Assembly (NCBI GenBank): GCA_963736575.1
Contig: CAVTPD010000001.1
Span: 496,001 to 560,000, forward strand
Origin: CAVTPD01 sp963736575
Lineage (GTDB): Bacteria; Bacteroidota; Bacteroidia; Cytophagales; JAAEPT01
DNA: 64,000 nt
Direction of reading: 5' to 3'
The position numbers were made by a program, and so were the translations under genes. Shown here piece by piece: positions 47,613 to 56,434 of this stretch. Position 1 is the first letter of the stretch; each line of letters opens with the position of its first letter. The notes under the pieces are model-generated. The model worked only from the letters and a program-made list of their open reading frames with translations, was not told the DNA's origin and did not search any database.

Positions 47613-48182
47613 ATGCAAGAACTTTTTACTTACATATTAGAGGGTACAAAAACCATTACAGACTTTAGAGACGGAGCTGTACACTTACTTTTTATGGTGA
47701 TTTTATGTTCTAGTTATAAAGTTAGAGACTGGAAGAAAATCTTAATTCAAATCGTGGTTTTTACCATAGGGTATTCTTTAACGTTCTTTTTATCTGGGCT
47801 AAAATTAATAGAAGTTAATGCGCAATTGGTAAAAGCATTAATGCCTGTTACTATTTTAATAATTGCTTCATTTAATTTATTAGGGATTAAAAATAATTCT
47901 GATACCACCGTGCTAAATCTTTCTTTAGCCTCTGTTTTTGGTTTTATACACGGTTTAGAATACTATACCTATTACCGAAGCTTTCTTACTAACGGCTTAA
48001 TGGAATACAAGCATTTAATTGTCTTTAACTTTGGTTTAGTGCTAGGGCAACTATTAATTATGCTAGGTTATATTACTCTTTTAATGATTTTTGCTTACTT
48101 AGTAAAAAGATCGCAAAATGCTTGGCATTATGTGGTTAATGGAATGGGCGTGGCGGTTGCTATGCTTCTAATTTTTACATAG
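47613..48182 (+). CDS. HupE/UreJ family membrane protein
   Basis: This 189-residue protein has six hydrophobic helices, with FRDGAVHLLFMVILCSSY near the start and SLASVFGFIHGLEYYTYYRS in the middle; the latter His-containing helix is the HupE/UreJ hallmark. The related HupE and UreJ proteins are linked to nickel or cobalt uptake, but the substrate of the Bacteroidota branch is not known. It is followed 1 bp later by a DUF6702 gene, its usual neighbour. Confidence 0.8.
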   Translation: MQELFTYILEGTKTITDFRDGAVHLLFMVILCSSYKVRDWKKILIQIVVFTIGYSLTFFLSGLKLIEVNAQLVKALMPVTILIIASFNLLGIKNNSDTTVLNLSLASVFGFIHGLEYYTYYRSFLTNGLMEYKHLIVFNFGLVLGQLLIMLGYITLLMIFAYLVKRSQNAWHYVVNGMGVAVAMLLIFT

Positions 48183-48183
48183 T

Positions 48184-48672
48184 ATGAACACAAAAATTAT
48201 TTTTATCTTGGTTGCTTTGTTTGCATTCAGTGTGCAGGCGCACCCAGTCAAATTATCAACCGCACATCTAAATTTTATGGATGGGGATGGTTCTGTAGTT
48301 TTTACTTTTTTTCTAGACGATTTTAATAGCCATCTATCCGGGAAATATGCAACAGAAGTTGATTTAAGTTCTAAAGAACACCACGAAAGTGTATTAAACC
48401 ACTATATCAATGAGAATTTTAAGTTGGAAATTAACGGTAAGATTCAAGAAATGAAGTTGGTAGCTGTTGAGTTTTTAGATGGAAACCGTGTAGATGTAGA
48501 TTTTGAGTTTCATTACCACGGAGATATTAAAACTGTAAATGTGCACAATGCTCTTTTGTTTGATGCCTATGAAGACCAAAGTAATCTTGTTTATGTAAAC
48601 CCTTTTAAAGGCAGAAATAAACAGGTTTTACGTTTTACACCAGGCAACGAAGAAAAATTATTGGAGTATTAA
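48184..48672 (+). CDS. DUF6702 family exported protein
   Basis: This 162-residue protein has a signal peptide (LVALFAFSVQA) followed by HPVKLSTAHLNFMDGDGSVV, the typical start of DUF6702. The body contains FTFFLDDFNSHL, VEFLDGNRVDVDFEFHYHG and an end rich in HNALLFDAYEDQSN and FKGRNKQVLRF. The histidines make metal binding possible, which would match the HupE neighbour. The function is not known. Confidence 0.8.
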   Translation: MNTKIIFILVALFAFSVQAHPVKLSTAHLNFMDGDGSVVFTFFLDDFNSHLSGKYATEVDLSSKEHHESVLNHYINENFKLEINGKIQEMKLVAVEFLDGNRVDVDFEFHYHGDIKTVNVHNALLFDAYEDQSNLVYVNPFKGRNKQVLRFTPGNEEKLLEY

Positions 48673-48833
48673 GAGGTAATAAATAAGAACTTTTTGTGTA
48701 ACTGAGTTACTTATATTTAGATATTACCCACTCTTAATAATGCTTTTTATGCAATAGACTCAAAGATTGTTAAAAGTAATACTAACTTAAGCATGTTTTT
48801 ATTTGTTTAGGTTTTGTTATTTAATGTCTTTTT

Positions 48834-49703
48834 ATGCGACTTCAGTTAACATGTTCTTTATCTGGGAAGAGTACTCGTTTACCTTATAATTATAACTATG
48901 CCATTAATGGCTGGATCAACAAAGTGCTTTCTAAAGCTAATGGTGATCTTGCTACGTTTTTACATTCCGAAGGATACCGAGACGGACAGAAAACCTTTAA
49001 GTTTTTCACCTTTTCACAGCCCGATCTAAGGCCTTATGTACGTAGGCAAGATTTAAAAGTATTTGAACTGCAAGGAGATTCTTTTACGTTGGAAGTAGCT
49101 TTCTGGGTAGATGAAGTACTTAAAACCTTTGTGAAAGGGCTTTTTCTACATCAGGAAGGTTTTTTGGGAGACCAAAGAAATGGGCTTGAATTTGTGGTGT
49201 CTCAGATACAATTGCTAGAATCGCCCAAATTTCCAGAAACCGTTAGGTATAAAACACTAAGTCCGGTATTGATTAAAAAATTTCTGGCGGGGCAAGAATA
49301 CGAGCAACACCTGTCGCCAGAATTTATGCAGCTTTCCGAAGGACAACAAGCATTGTTTAAGCAACAATTAGGAGACAATGCTGAAAAGGACTATGCTAAT
49401 TTTTACCGTAACTGCATAGAAAGTAACATTCAGGAAAAAATGCGCATTTATTCCTCTGTCTTAGCTGGCCAAGCCGATAGGCAGGAGCAAAATATAGAAT
49501 TTCAGTTATTAGAAAGCGGTAAAAGCAAACTAATTCATATTAAACCCGGACAGGCAGACGGCACACGCTTGAAAGCCTATTATATGACGTTTCAGTTGAC
49601 GGCGTTACCGGAAGTTCATGAGTTGATTTATGAAGCCGGGTTGGGCGATAATTGTAGTATGGGATTGGGGTGTTTGGAGGTTTTAAAAACTAAAAAAGAG
49701 TAA
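48834..49703 (+). CDS. cas6: CRISPR pre-crRNA endonuclease Cas6
   Basis: This 289-residue protein starts MRLQLTCSLSGKSTRLPYNY and continues with FLHSEGYRDGQKTFKFFTFS, the first RAMP fold of Cas6. The second fold ends with the conserved Gly-rich loop, GLGDNCSMGLGCLEV (about residues 270-284), that grips the repeat RNA. A catalytic histidine is probably in the first fold (FLHSEGY). It cuts the array transcript within repeats. It is the first gene of the locus and is separated from the rest of the operon by an antisense cassette, so it probably has its own promoter. Confidence 0.95.
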   Translation: MRLQLTCSLSGKSTRLPYNYNYAINGWINKVLSKANGDLATFLHSEGYRDGQKTFKFFTFSQPDLRPYVRRQDLKVFELQGDSFTLEVAFWVDEVLKTFVKGLFLHQEGFLGDQRNGLEFVVSQIQLLESPKFPETVRYKTLSPVLIKKFLAGQEYEQHLSPEFMQLSEGQQALFKQQLGDNAEKDYANFYRNCIESNIQEKMRIYSSVLAGQADRQEQNIEFQLLESGKSKLIHIKPGQADGTRLKAYYMTFQLTALPEVHELIYEAGLGDNCSMGLGCLEVLKTKKE

Positions 49704-49728
49704 CCTATAAAATGGAGTTTATTAAAAG

Positions 49729-49899
49729 TTATTTTCTAAAAAGTTCTGGGTTTGTCTTGCGTAGTTTTTCCAGACCCTCAGAAATGTGCTCTTGTGCTAT
49801 TTTATCGATTCTGTCCATTTCCTCTGTGTTTATAATGCTATTGGGAAGCTTGGAATCATCAAAAGAGCAGTTGAATTTAGTTGATTTTTTTTCGGACAT
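49729..49899 (-). CDS. Small antisense ORF (56 aa), partner of the JAMM-like gene
   Basis: An ORF from an ATG at 49899 reads MSEKKSTKFNCSFDDSKLPN and ends EGLEKLRKTNPELFRK. It overlaps the 3' end of the 174-residue gene upstream by 23 bp, so the two are very likely co-translated. The sequence is charged, with a probable C-terminal helix, and matches nothing I know. It could be a small partner or antitoxin-like protein; there is no direct evidence. Confidence 0.55.
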   Translation of the reverse strand: MSEKKSTKFNCSFDDSKLPNSIINTEEMDRIDKIAQEHISEGLEKLRKTNPELFRK

Positions 49900-50401
49900 A
49901 TTCAATGTTTTCTAAATGAAAGAATATACTCCAAATATAGTCAAATTCTACCATTTCTGCATAATAAGAACTGATTTCATTCTTTTGAACCATTTTGCCC
50001 AGTGTTTCTCTGGTCAGTTGGGTAGCGGCTTGGTATCTTGGTTCCTTTTTAAAATCTACCGAAATTTTCCAACCGGATTCAGGTCGTTTTACTGTATAAA
50101 TAGAATCTTCTGTAATTACATGAAATATAAAGGCATCAAACCAAATGATGTTTTGAATATCATCAATAGAAAAAGAACATCCGTTAGGATGATTGTGAAT
50201 TACCATACGGTTCTTCATTTCAAAAGCATATTTATCATCTATATTAACACAGTTTTTGGTGCCGATAAACTTTCTTATTTGCTTTTTCTTCACCGGATTA
50301 ATAATATAAATATGTTCGAGCGTTTCATAACGCAGTTTTTTGATTCCGTCTTCAAGTGTTTTAACCCAATCGCGTGGGGCTGGCTGATGTATTTTATCCA
50401 T
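49877..50401 (-). CDS. JAB/MPN (JAMM)-like protein inside the CRISPR locus
   Basis: This 174-residue protein lies antisense between cas6 and cas8b. Its centre reads RMVIHNHPNGCSFSIDDIQN, close to the JAMM metal-binding pattern HxHx(6-8)SxxD, followed by the strands AFIFHVITEDSIYTVKRPE as in the Mu-gpF/phage and toxin-associated JAB-like domains. The N-terminal part (LEDGIKKLRYETLEHIYIIN) may supply the glutamate. JAMM proteins cleave isopeptide bonds or bind zinc. The protein ends with a helix-rich tail. A role in defence or counter-defence is inference from its place. It has its own upstream palindromes and probably its own promoter. Confidence 0.6.
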   Translation of the reverse strand: MDKIHQPAPRDWVKTLEDGIKKLRYETLEHIYIINPVKKKQIRKFIGTKNCVNIDDKYAFEMKNRMVIHNHPNGCSFSIDDIQNIIWFDAFIFHVITEDSIYTVKRPESGWKISVDFKKEPRYQAATQLTRETLGKMVQKNEISSYYAEMVEFDYIWSIFFHLENIEYVRKKIN

Positions 50402-50416
50402 GCTTTTAAAGGTTAT

Positions 50417-50433
50417 AAAAGAGCCGCTCTTTT
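50417..50433. promoter_or_regulatory. Palindrome upstream of the JAMM-like gene
   Basis: AAAAGAGC-C-GCTCTTTT is a perfect 8-bp dyad with a 1-nt centre, 15 bp before the start of the antisense gene. It could be an operator or part of a terminator for a cas6-side transcript. Confidence 0.4.
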
Positions 50434-50524
50434 TACAGAACGGCCCGGGTTGTTCAGGTGCGATGATAACACTACCAAATGCATGTTAATTTTTCAATTC
50501 CTAAGAACACAGCAAAGTTAATTA

Positions 50525-50547
50525 AACCAATTGCATTTTAATTGGTT
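50525..50547. promoter_or_regulatory. Inverted repeat in the promoter region of cas8b
   Basis: AACCAATT / AATTGGTT with a 7-nt spacer lies about 90 bp upstream of cas8b in the 234-bp gap that must hold promoters for both the cas operon and the antisense cassette. A regulator site is possible but unproven. Confidence 0.35.
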
Positions 50548-50635
50548 ACATTTTTTTAATTTGTAGTTTATAATTGATTATAATAAAAAGTACCAGATTG
50601 TTAAGAGTATGGTTATTAGTTAGAAAAAAGCTTAT

Positions 50636-52260
50636 ATGAGTCTAGAAACAATAATACAAATAGGACATAAAATCCGAAATGAATTAAGCAAAGAAGAAAG
50701 CTTACAATATCATCGATATGTTAAAAATGCTCCTCTGTATACAGATAAACAGCCCTATGTTTATTATGAGATTGATGTTAAACCTAATTTTGAAATAGAT
50801 TATACCAGTCTAAGGGAGGTAAACGATGAAAGCATAATTAAGAACAAATACTTTTATTTAAAGTTTAAAACTGGGGAAGCCGATAGTTTGGTTAAGTATA
50901 TGTTTGGAGATATCGCTTATCCTGAATTTTTTAAACCGGATGATCCAAGTAACGGGGCAGCTGCATTTCGGTTAAATTCTTTTTTAAGAGGAAAAGAAGA
51001 TGCTTCAAAAATCCCGAATGAAAAACTAAAGGCTTTTAGGTCGAGTTTAGAAGCTAATTTAGTTCCTGTTTTAGAGCTGTTTAATGAAAAGGAATTCTGT
51101 TACATTCATTTTAATTTCTCAGGAAAAAGCTGGTATGAAACAGATGTATTTGACGATGTTGAAAACGCTATTGTTTCTAATTTTGTGAAAGACGAAAAAG
51201 GACATATTAGTTTAACAGCATTTTTAACCAGAACACTTGCTGAGTCTGAGGGTCGATTACCAAATTTTAATATCCAGAACACACATAAAACAAAGTATTT
51301 TAATGGTTTTGAAGAAGTTAAGGACTTGCTTTATGGTCTTGATTTTCAGCAAAAAAGCAAAGTGAATGCCGGTAAAGATATTATGATAAATATGTTACCG
51401 AAGGGGGAGATTAATGCTAATGGTATTTTAGCATATTATGCTAAAAGATCTAATTACAATTATAAGAATCCTATACCTGAAGATACCGATCCATTTGCTG
51501 AACCCTTTATAAACCCGGAAATAGAGGGTATAGAAAAATACGATATCGTTTTTTCAAAACGCTCTAAACCTATTGGTGTTGATTTATTGGAAATAACTGA
51601 TGTTGATCAAAATCTTCTTAACAGGGTTGCCCAAAAAATTGAACATGCCAGAAAGAAAGTTGGGTATAAATACCCTATTGATTTTGCTTTAAAAGTGCTT
51701 TTTGAGGATAAAAAATATACCAGTCATCTTTTAAAAGTCCTTCCGCTAATTTATAAGGATAATTATTATTCTGATGATGTGTTGTTGCCTGCTCTTGTTC
51801 AAAAAACGGAGCATGCCATTAGAAATGGAAAAGGATCATTTTATGCTTTTAATAAACATTACTACTTCTTAACTGAACTTCAACTCAATAATACGAATAT
51901 GGAAATAAAGAAAACTAAAAGTTATGAGCTGGGAACAAAACTGGGAATTATGTCCAGACCAGTAGCTTTTGCGATTAAATCTTTTGAGAAAGCGTACGTA
52001 GGGAATTTATCAGGAGAATAGCCGGATTAAATGATGTAGTAGAATTTGCTAATTATTTAAATGAAAAGGTAATGATTCATCAAAAGGGATATCCTGATGT
52101 AAAAAAAGCATCAAGAGAATTAACAGCACTTTTTGATTTTTTTGGAAAAGAAGAAAAATACAATAGGCATTATTGTGCTTTGGGTTTTTTTGAAACGTAT
52201 TATTCAAATTTCAAAGAAGAACAATTAATAGAGGAAGAAGAAACGAATACCAACAATTAA
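50636..52260 (+). pseudogene. cas8b: Cas8b (Csh1-like) large subunit, one frameshift at 52010-52021
   Basis: The first frame gives 461 residues ending AIKSFEKAYVGNLSGE-stop; the -1 frame continues IAGLNDVVEFANYLNEKVMI, HQKGYPDVKKASRELTALFD and FFGKEEKYNRHYCALGFFET to 52260. Restoring one base in TCAGGAGAATA yields one protein of about 541 residues, normal for the Csh1/TM1802 type of type I-B Cas8. The zone after the break is the helical C-terminal domain, the part that in I-B systems can also be made separately as Cas11 from an internal start. The protein forms the large Cascade subunit and recognises PAM. The site is not a classical slippery sequence, so a true mutation or a base-calling error is likely. 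Confidence 0.9.
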
Positions 52261-52277
52261 AATAAAAGATACAAGAC

Positions 52278-53195
52278 ATGTCAGCATTAAAGGAAAAATC
52301 AGAGATTATATTTTTATACGAAAGCAAGTATTCTATGCCAAACGGAGATCCGTTTACGGGAGAACAACGCTATGACGAAGAAACTAAAAAAGTATTGGTG
52401 AGTGATGTGCGAATTAAACGTTTCATTCGCGACTACCTCCATAATCAAGGAGAAACTATTTATGTGATTAATGACAGGGAACAAGTTGAAGGTAATGAGT
52501 CAGGTTCAGCAGCACGGGTAAAAAGCTTAAGAAAGAAATTTGAAATTGAGTTAAAAGAAGCAGAGATAAAAAAGGATGATGGTTTGTTTTTGCTTACCAA
52601 ATGTATTGATGTTCGATTATTCGGAGGCATTTCTACTGAGAAAAAGGCTAATGTAAATCTTACGGGGCCTGTGCAATTTGCTTTATTAAACCCATCGCTG
52701 AATTCAGTTGATTTACGAATGCATCAAAATACTTCTGTGTTTTCTTCTGATATGACAAAATCGGGTGGGGCAATAGGGACTACTTCATTAGTGCCTTATT
52801 CCTTAAATCAGATTCATGGGTGGGTTAATCCATTTGCTGCGGAACATTCGGGATTAACTGACTGTGATGTTGAAACTATGTTTAAAGCATTATGGGATAG
52901 CATCAATAATGCCAATACAAGAAGTAAGTCGAATCAAAGCTCATTGCTGTTATTACAATTAATTTATGCCAATAAAACAGACAAAGTCTATGGGACAGAC
53001 AAATTAATTTCTTATAAATCTGAAAAAAGAGATGAGCAATTAAGAGATGTTTCTGATTTGAATTTTGAGTTTGATGGTTTAAAAGAAGCTATTGCTTCGG
53101 ATAAAATAAAAGAAGTCAAGTATTATTCGGAATCTTCACAAGTGCTTAAAGAATTGCAGGCTTTAGGCTCTAAACTTAAAAAAATGAGTCTTTAA
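52278..53195 (+). CDS. cas7: Cas7 (Csh2-like) backbone subunit of type I-B Cascade
   Basis: This 305-residue RAMP protein starts with KSEIIFLYESKYSMPNGDPF and has LLTKCIDVRLFGGISTEKKA, LTGPVQFALLNPSL, SLVPYSLNQIHGWVNPFAAE and NANTRSKSNQSSLLLLQLIY, the standard Cas7/Csh2 pattern. Several copies line the crRNA spacer. It has a complete frame, begins 17 bp after the cas8b frame ends and is 2 bp before cas5. Confidence 0.97.
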   Translation: MSALKEKSEIIFLYESKYSMPNGDPFTGEQRYDEETKKVLVSDVRIKRFIRDYLHNQGETIYVINDREQVEGNESGSAARVKSLRKKFEIELKEAEIKKDDGLFLLTKCIDVRLFGGISTEKKANVNLTGPVQFALLNPSLNSVDLRMHQNTSVFSSDMTKSGGAIGTTSLVPYSLNQIHGWVNPFAAEHSGLTDCDVETMFKALWDSINNANTRSKSNQSSLLLLQLIYANKTDKVYGTDKLISYKSEKRDEQLRDVSDLNFEFDGLKEAIASDKIKEVKYYSESSQVLKELQALGSKLKKMSL

Positions 53196-53197
53196 AA

Positions 53198-53909
53198 ATG
53201 GATGCTTTGCTACTTAATATATCGGGCAATTGGGGACATTTTAAAAAAGTAGATACTAACAATAATCCGCTTACCCATGATTTTATTACCAAAACGGCTT
53301 TAATAGGATTAATAGGAGCGGTAAACGGTATCGAAAGAAAAGAGATGAAAAACCTCTTTCCTCAATTGTCAGAAGATTTGTCTTATAGTGTTGCCGTAAA
53401 TAAGCATGTTCGTAAAGAAAGCTGGGGTTTTACCTTAAGATCCGTAAAGGTTAATCTTGAAAAAGCTCCATGGCAATTTGAATTCCTGAAGTCACCTGAT
53501 TTTACTGTCGTAGTAGCTTTAAAAAGTGATCGTAGTAAGGGGGTTTTTGATGTGTTTTCTGAAAATGTTAAAAATGGTAATGCGTGTTTTAATCCTACAT
53601 TAGGTTTGGCTAATTGTCCGGCAGATATAGCTTATCTGGATTATGGTATGCTTTCAGAAAAGAAGGAAGGCGCTTTTGTTACTCAAGGATTTATTTCTAA
53701 AAATCATGAGATAGATATCAGAGAACGGTTTTGATTTCAGGATAGGTTTTGAAAGAGTCCCAACACACCAAAATAACGATTTTTGGAATGATCCGGAGAA
53801 GTATGCGGAGCTCGCTTATTGTAGCGGCGGAGGAACATTTAATGTTCGTAATGGAGAGTTTTATGAATTAAACACCTCAAATGGAAAAAGCCAATGGTAT
53901 CTGGTTTAA
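53198..53909 (+). pseudogene. cas5: Cas5 (type I-B) with +1 frameshift at 53729-53734
   Basis: The first frame gives 178 residues beginning MDALLLNISGNWGHFKKVDT and including THDFITKTALIGLIGAVNGI, GFTLRSVKVNLEK and HEIDIRERF, then TGA. The +1 frame reads on as DFRIGFERVPTHQNNDFWND, AELAYCSGGGTFNVRNGEFY to a stop at 53907-53909. Dropping one T from the TTTT run gives ERFDFRIGFERVP and a protein of about 236 residues, normal for Cas5. Cas5 caps the 5' handle of crRNA. The break codons are CGG-TTT-TGA-T, a layout that favours +1 slippage (compare prfB). The extra T may also be a sequencing error. Confidence 0.9.
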
Positions 53910-56323
53910 ATCAATTAAAATCCCACCCGGATAAATTATTGAAAACACATATTCAGGGAGTGTGTGAAAAGTCTGCTAAGAGAACTAATAGTATTTTAGC
54001 GGAGTATTCCGCTTTATTCCATGATTTTGGTAAGGTTAATCCTAATTTCCAGAGTAAGCTATTGGGTGAAAAAAACGTGGGTTACTCACAACATTCTTAC
54101 CTTTCTGCTTTTGCTTTTTTGAACTGGTATATTGAAAATAGAACTGAAGCAAATGAAATTCTGGGAATGGATGGAAAAGATTTGACAAAGCTCAAATTAA
54201 TTACTGCCATTATACTTCATCATCATGGGAATCTACCCAATATGGATGAAAATATTTCCAATCAGCCATTTGAGTCTATGGTAGATTTTTTGAAAGGTTT
54301 TCATGATAAATTACCCATTTCTGACTACATGAGTAGAGAATTAGGTTTGTCTCATGTTGGTTATGATCTTAAAATTAAACCATGGTATCAAAAGAATATA
54401 CCGGATATCAATTTAGGGGATAAGGGCAATGACAAGGATTTAAAAAACTGGCAAAAAGATTCTCTCAACTATTTTCTAGATACACAATTTTCTTTTGCAT
54501 CGGTTATTGAAGCAGATAAAAGGGATGCTGGTGAATATTCAGCCTTTTATTTGGATCAGTTTATTGACCAGACTGTAAAAAGATTAAGATCAGCTTTGTC
54601 AAATAAATTTAAGGCATTTAATAACACAGATAATGTTTCCGAATTAAATAAATTGAGAACAGCAATCAGAAAAGAAGCTGTTGGTTCTGTATCAAAACAA
54701 TTAGATTCTGGCAAAAGAGTTTTCACTTTAACCGCACCAACAGGAGCTGGTAAAACCCTTACTTTACTTGATATTGCTAAAGAAATTCAGAGTAAAAAAG
54801 GAACTTTGGGAGTTGTTTTTGCTTTACCGTTTTTGTCTATAACAGAGCAAGTTCAGGGGATTATTGCTAAAGAATTAGGGATCGATGTACTTTCTGTTAA
54901 TTCAAAGTCTTATAATGAGCGAATAGAAAAAGCACAACAGGAATATGAAACGGAACAAACTCCAGAGAAATTAAAAACGTTGCTTATTGAGGATTTTACG
55001 GAAACTACTTTTGATCATCCTTTTGTGATCACCACTTTTGTTCAGCTTTTTGAAACGCTTTTGAGTAACCGTAATTCCACTTTGCTAAAACTGCCAAATT
55101 TTTCAAATAGAATATTTTTGATAGATGAAATTCAGGCACTTCCACCGCGCTTATATATTTTCTTTTCAGCATGGCTAGATGCTTTCTGTAAAAGAAATAA
55201 TTCTTATGCAGTTTTATCTACGGCAACAATGCCTGATCTCAATCTTTTTGCGAAGACTGAATTAGAGAATAATAAAAATCATGAGTTACAAAATCCTATT
55301 TCCTTTTTTAAGGGATATGAATGTCCAAATGATTTATTAGAAGCGGAAAAGTTTTTTAAAAATGAAATCTTCAATAGGTATCAGATAAAATTCATTGAAG
55401 AAAAACAAAATTTGGAAAGTCTTAAAGCAAGAGTACTTGCTGAAGAAAAATCAACATTGGTTATTCTCAATACTATTCAAGACACTAAAGATTTATACGC
55501 TGAATTAAATGATTTATCACATGTTTATTTACTAAACACACATATTACTCCTGAAGACAGGGCAGCTAAAATAAATGACGTTAAGACATTTCTTTCTCAT
55601 GAAAAAGTTATTCTGATTTCTACTCAATTAATCGAAGCGGGGGTAGATATTGATTTTCCTGTTGTTTATAGAGATTTGTGTCCGCTACCCAGTTTAATAC
55701 AAAGTGCTGGTAGATGTAATAGAAATGGTAAATTAGGCATGGGAGAGGTCTATTTTTTTCAATTTGAAAATCATAATGGAAAATTCAGTTCAGAAATTGT
55801 TTATAGGAAAGATGCCAGTCTTTTTCTTAATTTTATTAAAGAGAATATAAGAGGGGTAATTCAGGAAAAGGAGCTTTTTAATATTCAGAAAGATTTCTTT
55901 AAGGAAATTGCAATGAAATTTGCAGTAGGAGATTGTACTGATGAAAATATCAATTTGATTGAACAAGTGAATAAAGCACAATTTCAGACAGTTGGTAAAT
56001 TTCAATTAATCAATAATAAAACCTTCGGTGAGCAATATCAGTTTTATGTTCCAAAAAGTGAAGAAGATTCAAGTTTTGAAGATTTACTAGGTATTGTAAA
56101 TTCTAGCTCTGTAAATGGTTATGAGCAATCAAAAAAAATAAGAATAGATATTAGTACTCAAATGAAAAAAATGAGTAATAGAATTATATCAATCAGGGTT
56201 TATAATCATGAAATGCCTCCTTTGGCATACTTTGAACCAGTCTGTGGTATATATAAATTAGACTTTACTAGCTATACCAAAGATGAAGGTTATATGAGCA
56301 GTAAAGATTATGTTTTTTTATAA
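53894..56323 (+). CDS. cas3: Cas3 HD nuclease-helicase
   Basis: This 809-residue protein has the HD nuclease first: THIQGV, ALFHDFGKVNPNF (H43-D44) and IILHHHGNLPN (about 108-110). The SF2 helicase follows with Walker A APTGAGKT (about 281), DEIQ box FLIDEIQALPPRLY (about 408), LSTATMP, and motif VI SAGRCNRNGK with EAGVDIDFPVVYRDL before it. It is recruited by target-bound Cascade to unwind and degrade the invader DNA. It overlaps the restored cas5 frame by 16 bp and is intact, unlike cas8b, cas5 and cas1. Confidence 0.97.
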   Translation: MVSGLNQLKSHPDKLLKTHIQGVCEKSAKRTNSILAEYSALFHDFGKVNPNFQSKLLGEKNVGYSQHSYLSAFAFLNWYIENRTEANEILGMDGKDLTKLKLITAIILHHHGNLPNMDENISNQPFESMVDFLKGFHDKLPISDYMSRELGLSHVGYDLKIKPWYQKNIPDINLGDKGNDKDLKNWQKDSLNYFLDTQFSFASVIEADKRDAGEYSAFYLDQFIDQTVKRLRSALSNKFKAFNNTDNVSELNKLRTAIRKEAVGSVSKQLDSGKRVFTLTAPTGAGKTLTLLDIAKEIQSKKGTLGVVFALPFLSITEQVQGIIAKELGIDVLSVNSKSYNERIEKAQQEYETEQTPEKLKTLLIEDFTETTFDHPFVITTFVQLFETLLSNRNSTLLKLPNFSNRIFLIDEIQALPPRLYIFFSAWLDAFCKRNNSYAVLSTATMPDLNLFAKTELENNKNHELQNPISFFKGYECPNDLLEAEKFFKNEIFNRYQIKFIEEKQNLESLKARVLAEEKSTLVILNTIQDTKDLYAELNDLSHVYLLNTHITPEDRAAKINDVKTFLSHEKVILISTQLIEAGVDIDFPVVYRDLCPLPSLIQSAGRCNRNGKLGMGEVYFFQFENHNGKFSSEIVYRKDASLFLNFIKENIRGVIQEKELFNIQKDFFKEIAMKFAVGDCTDENINLIEQVNKAQFQTVGKFQLINNKTFGEQYQFYVPKSEEDSSFEDLLGIVNSSSVNGYEQSKKIRIDISTQMKKMSNRIISIRVYNHEMPPLAYFEPVCGIYKLDFTSYTKDEGYMSSKDYVFL

Positions 56324-56367
56324 TAGAAGGTTCAATTACCAAAACCAACTAAAATAACAACAGACAC

Positions 56368-56400
56368 AACCCTCTAAGGTTTCAAAAGCCTTGGAGGGTT
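56368..56400. repeat. REP-like palindrome 1, upstream of the RAYT gene
   Basis: AACCCTCTAAGG pairs with CCTTGGAGGGTT across a short AT-rich loop (one G:T-type mismatch). It lies 35 bp before the RAYT start and matches the Bacteroidota-type repeat whose core is CTCCAAGG. It may also act as the cas3 terminator. Confidence 0.7.
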
Positions 56401-56434
56401 CATAAAACCAAGTACTTTTAAAATTTTTAATAAA

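Noticed and set aside
49916..50521. 201-residue frame on the plus strand opposite the JAMM-like gene
   Set aside because: It is the antisense shadow; its protein is rich in Phe, Tyr and Arg with no known pattern, while the minus strand has a clear motif and an overlapping partner.
52072..52260. Separate 62-residue gene after cas8b
   Set aside because: It is the continuation of Cas8b in the -1 frame; an independent Cas11 product is possible but has no clear start signal here.
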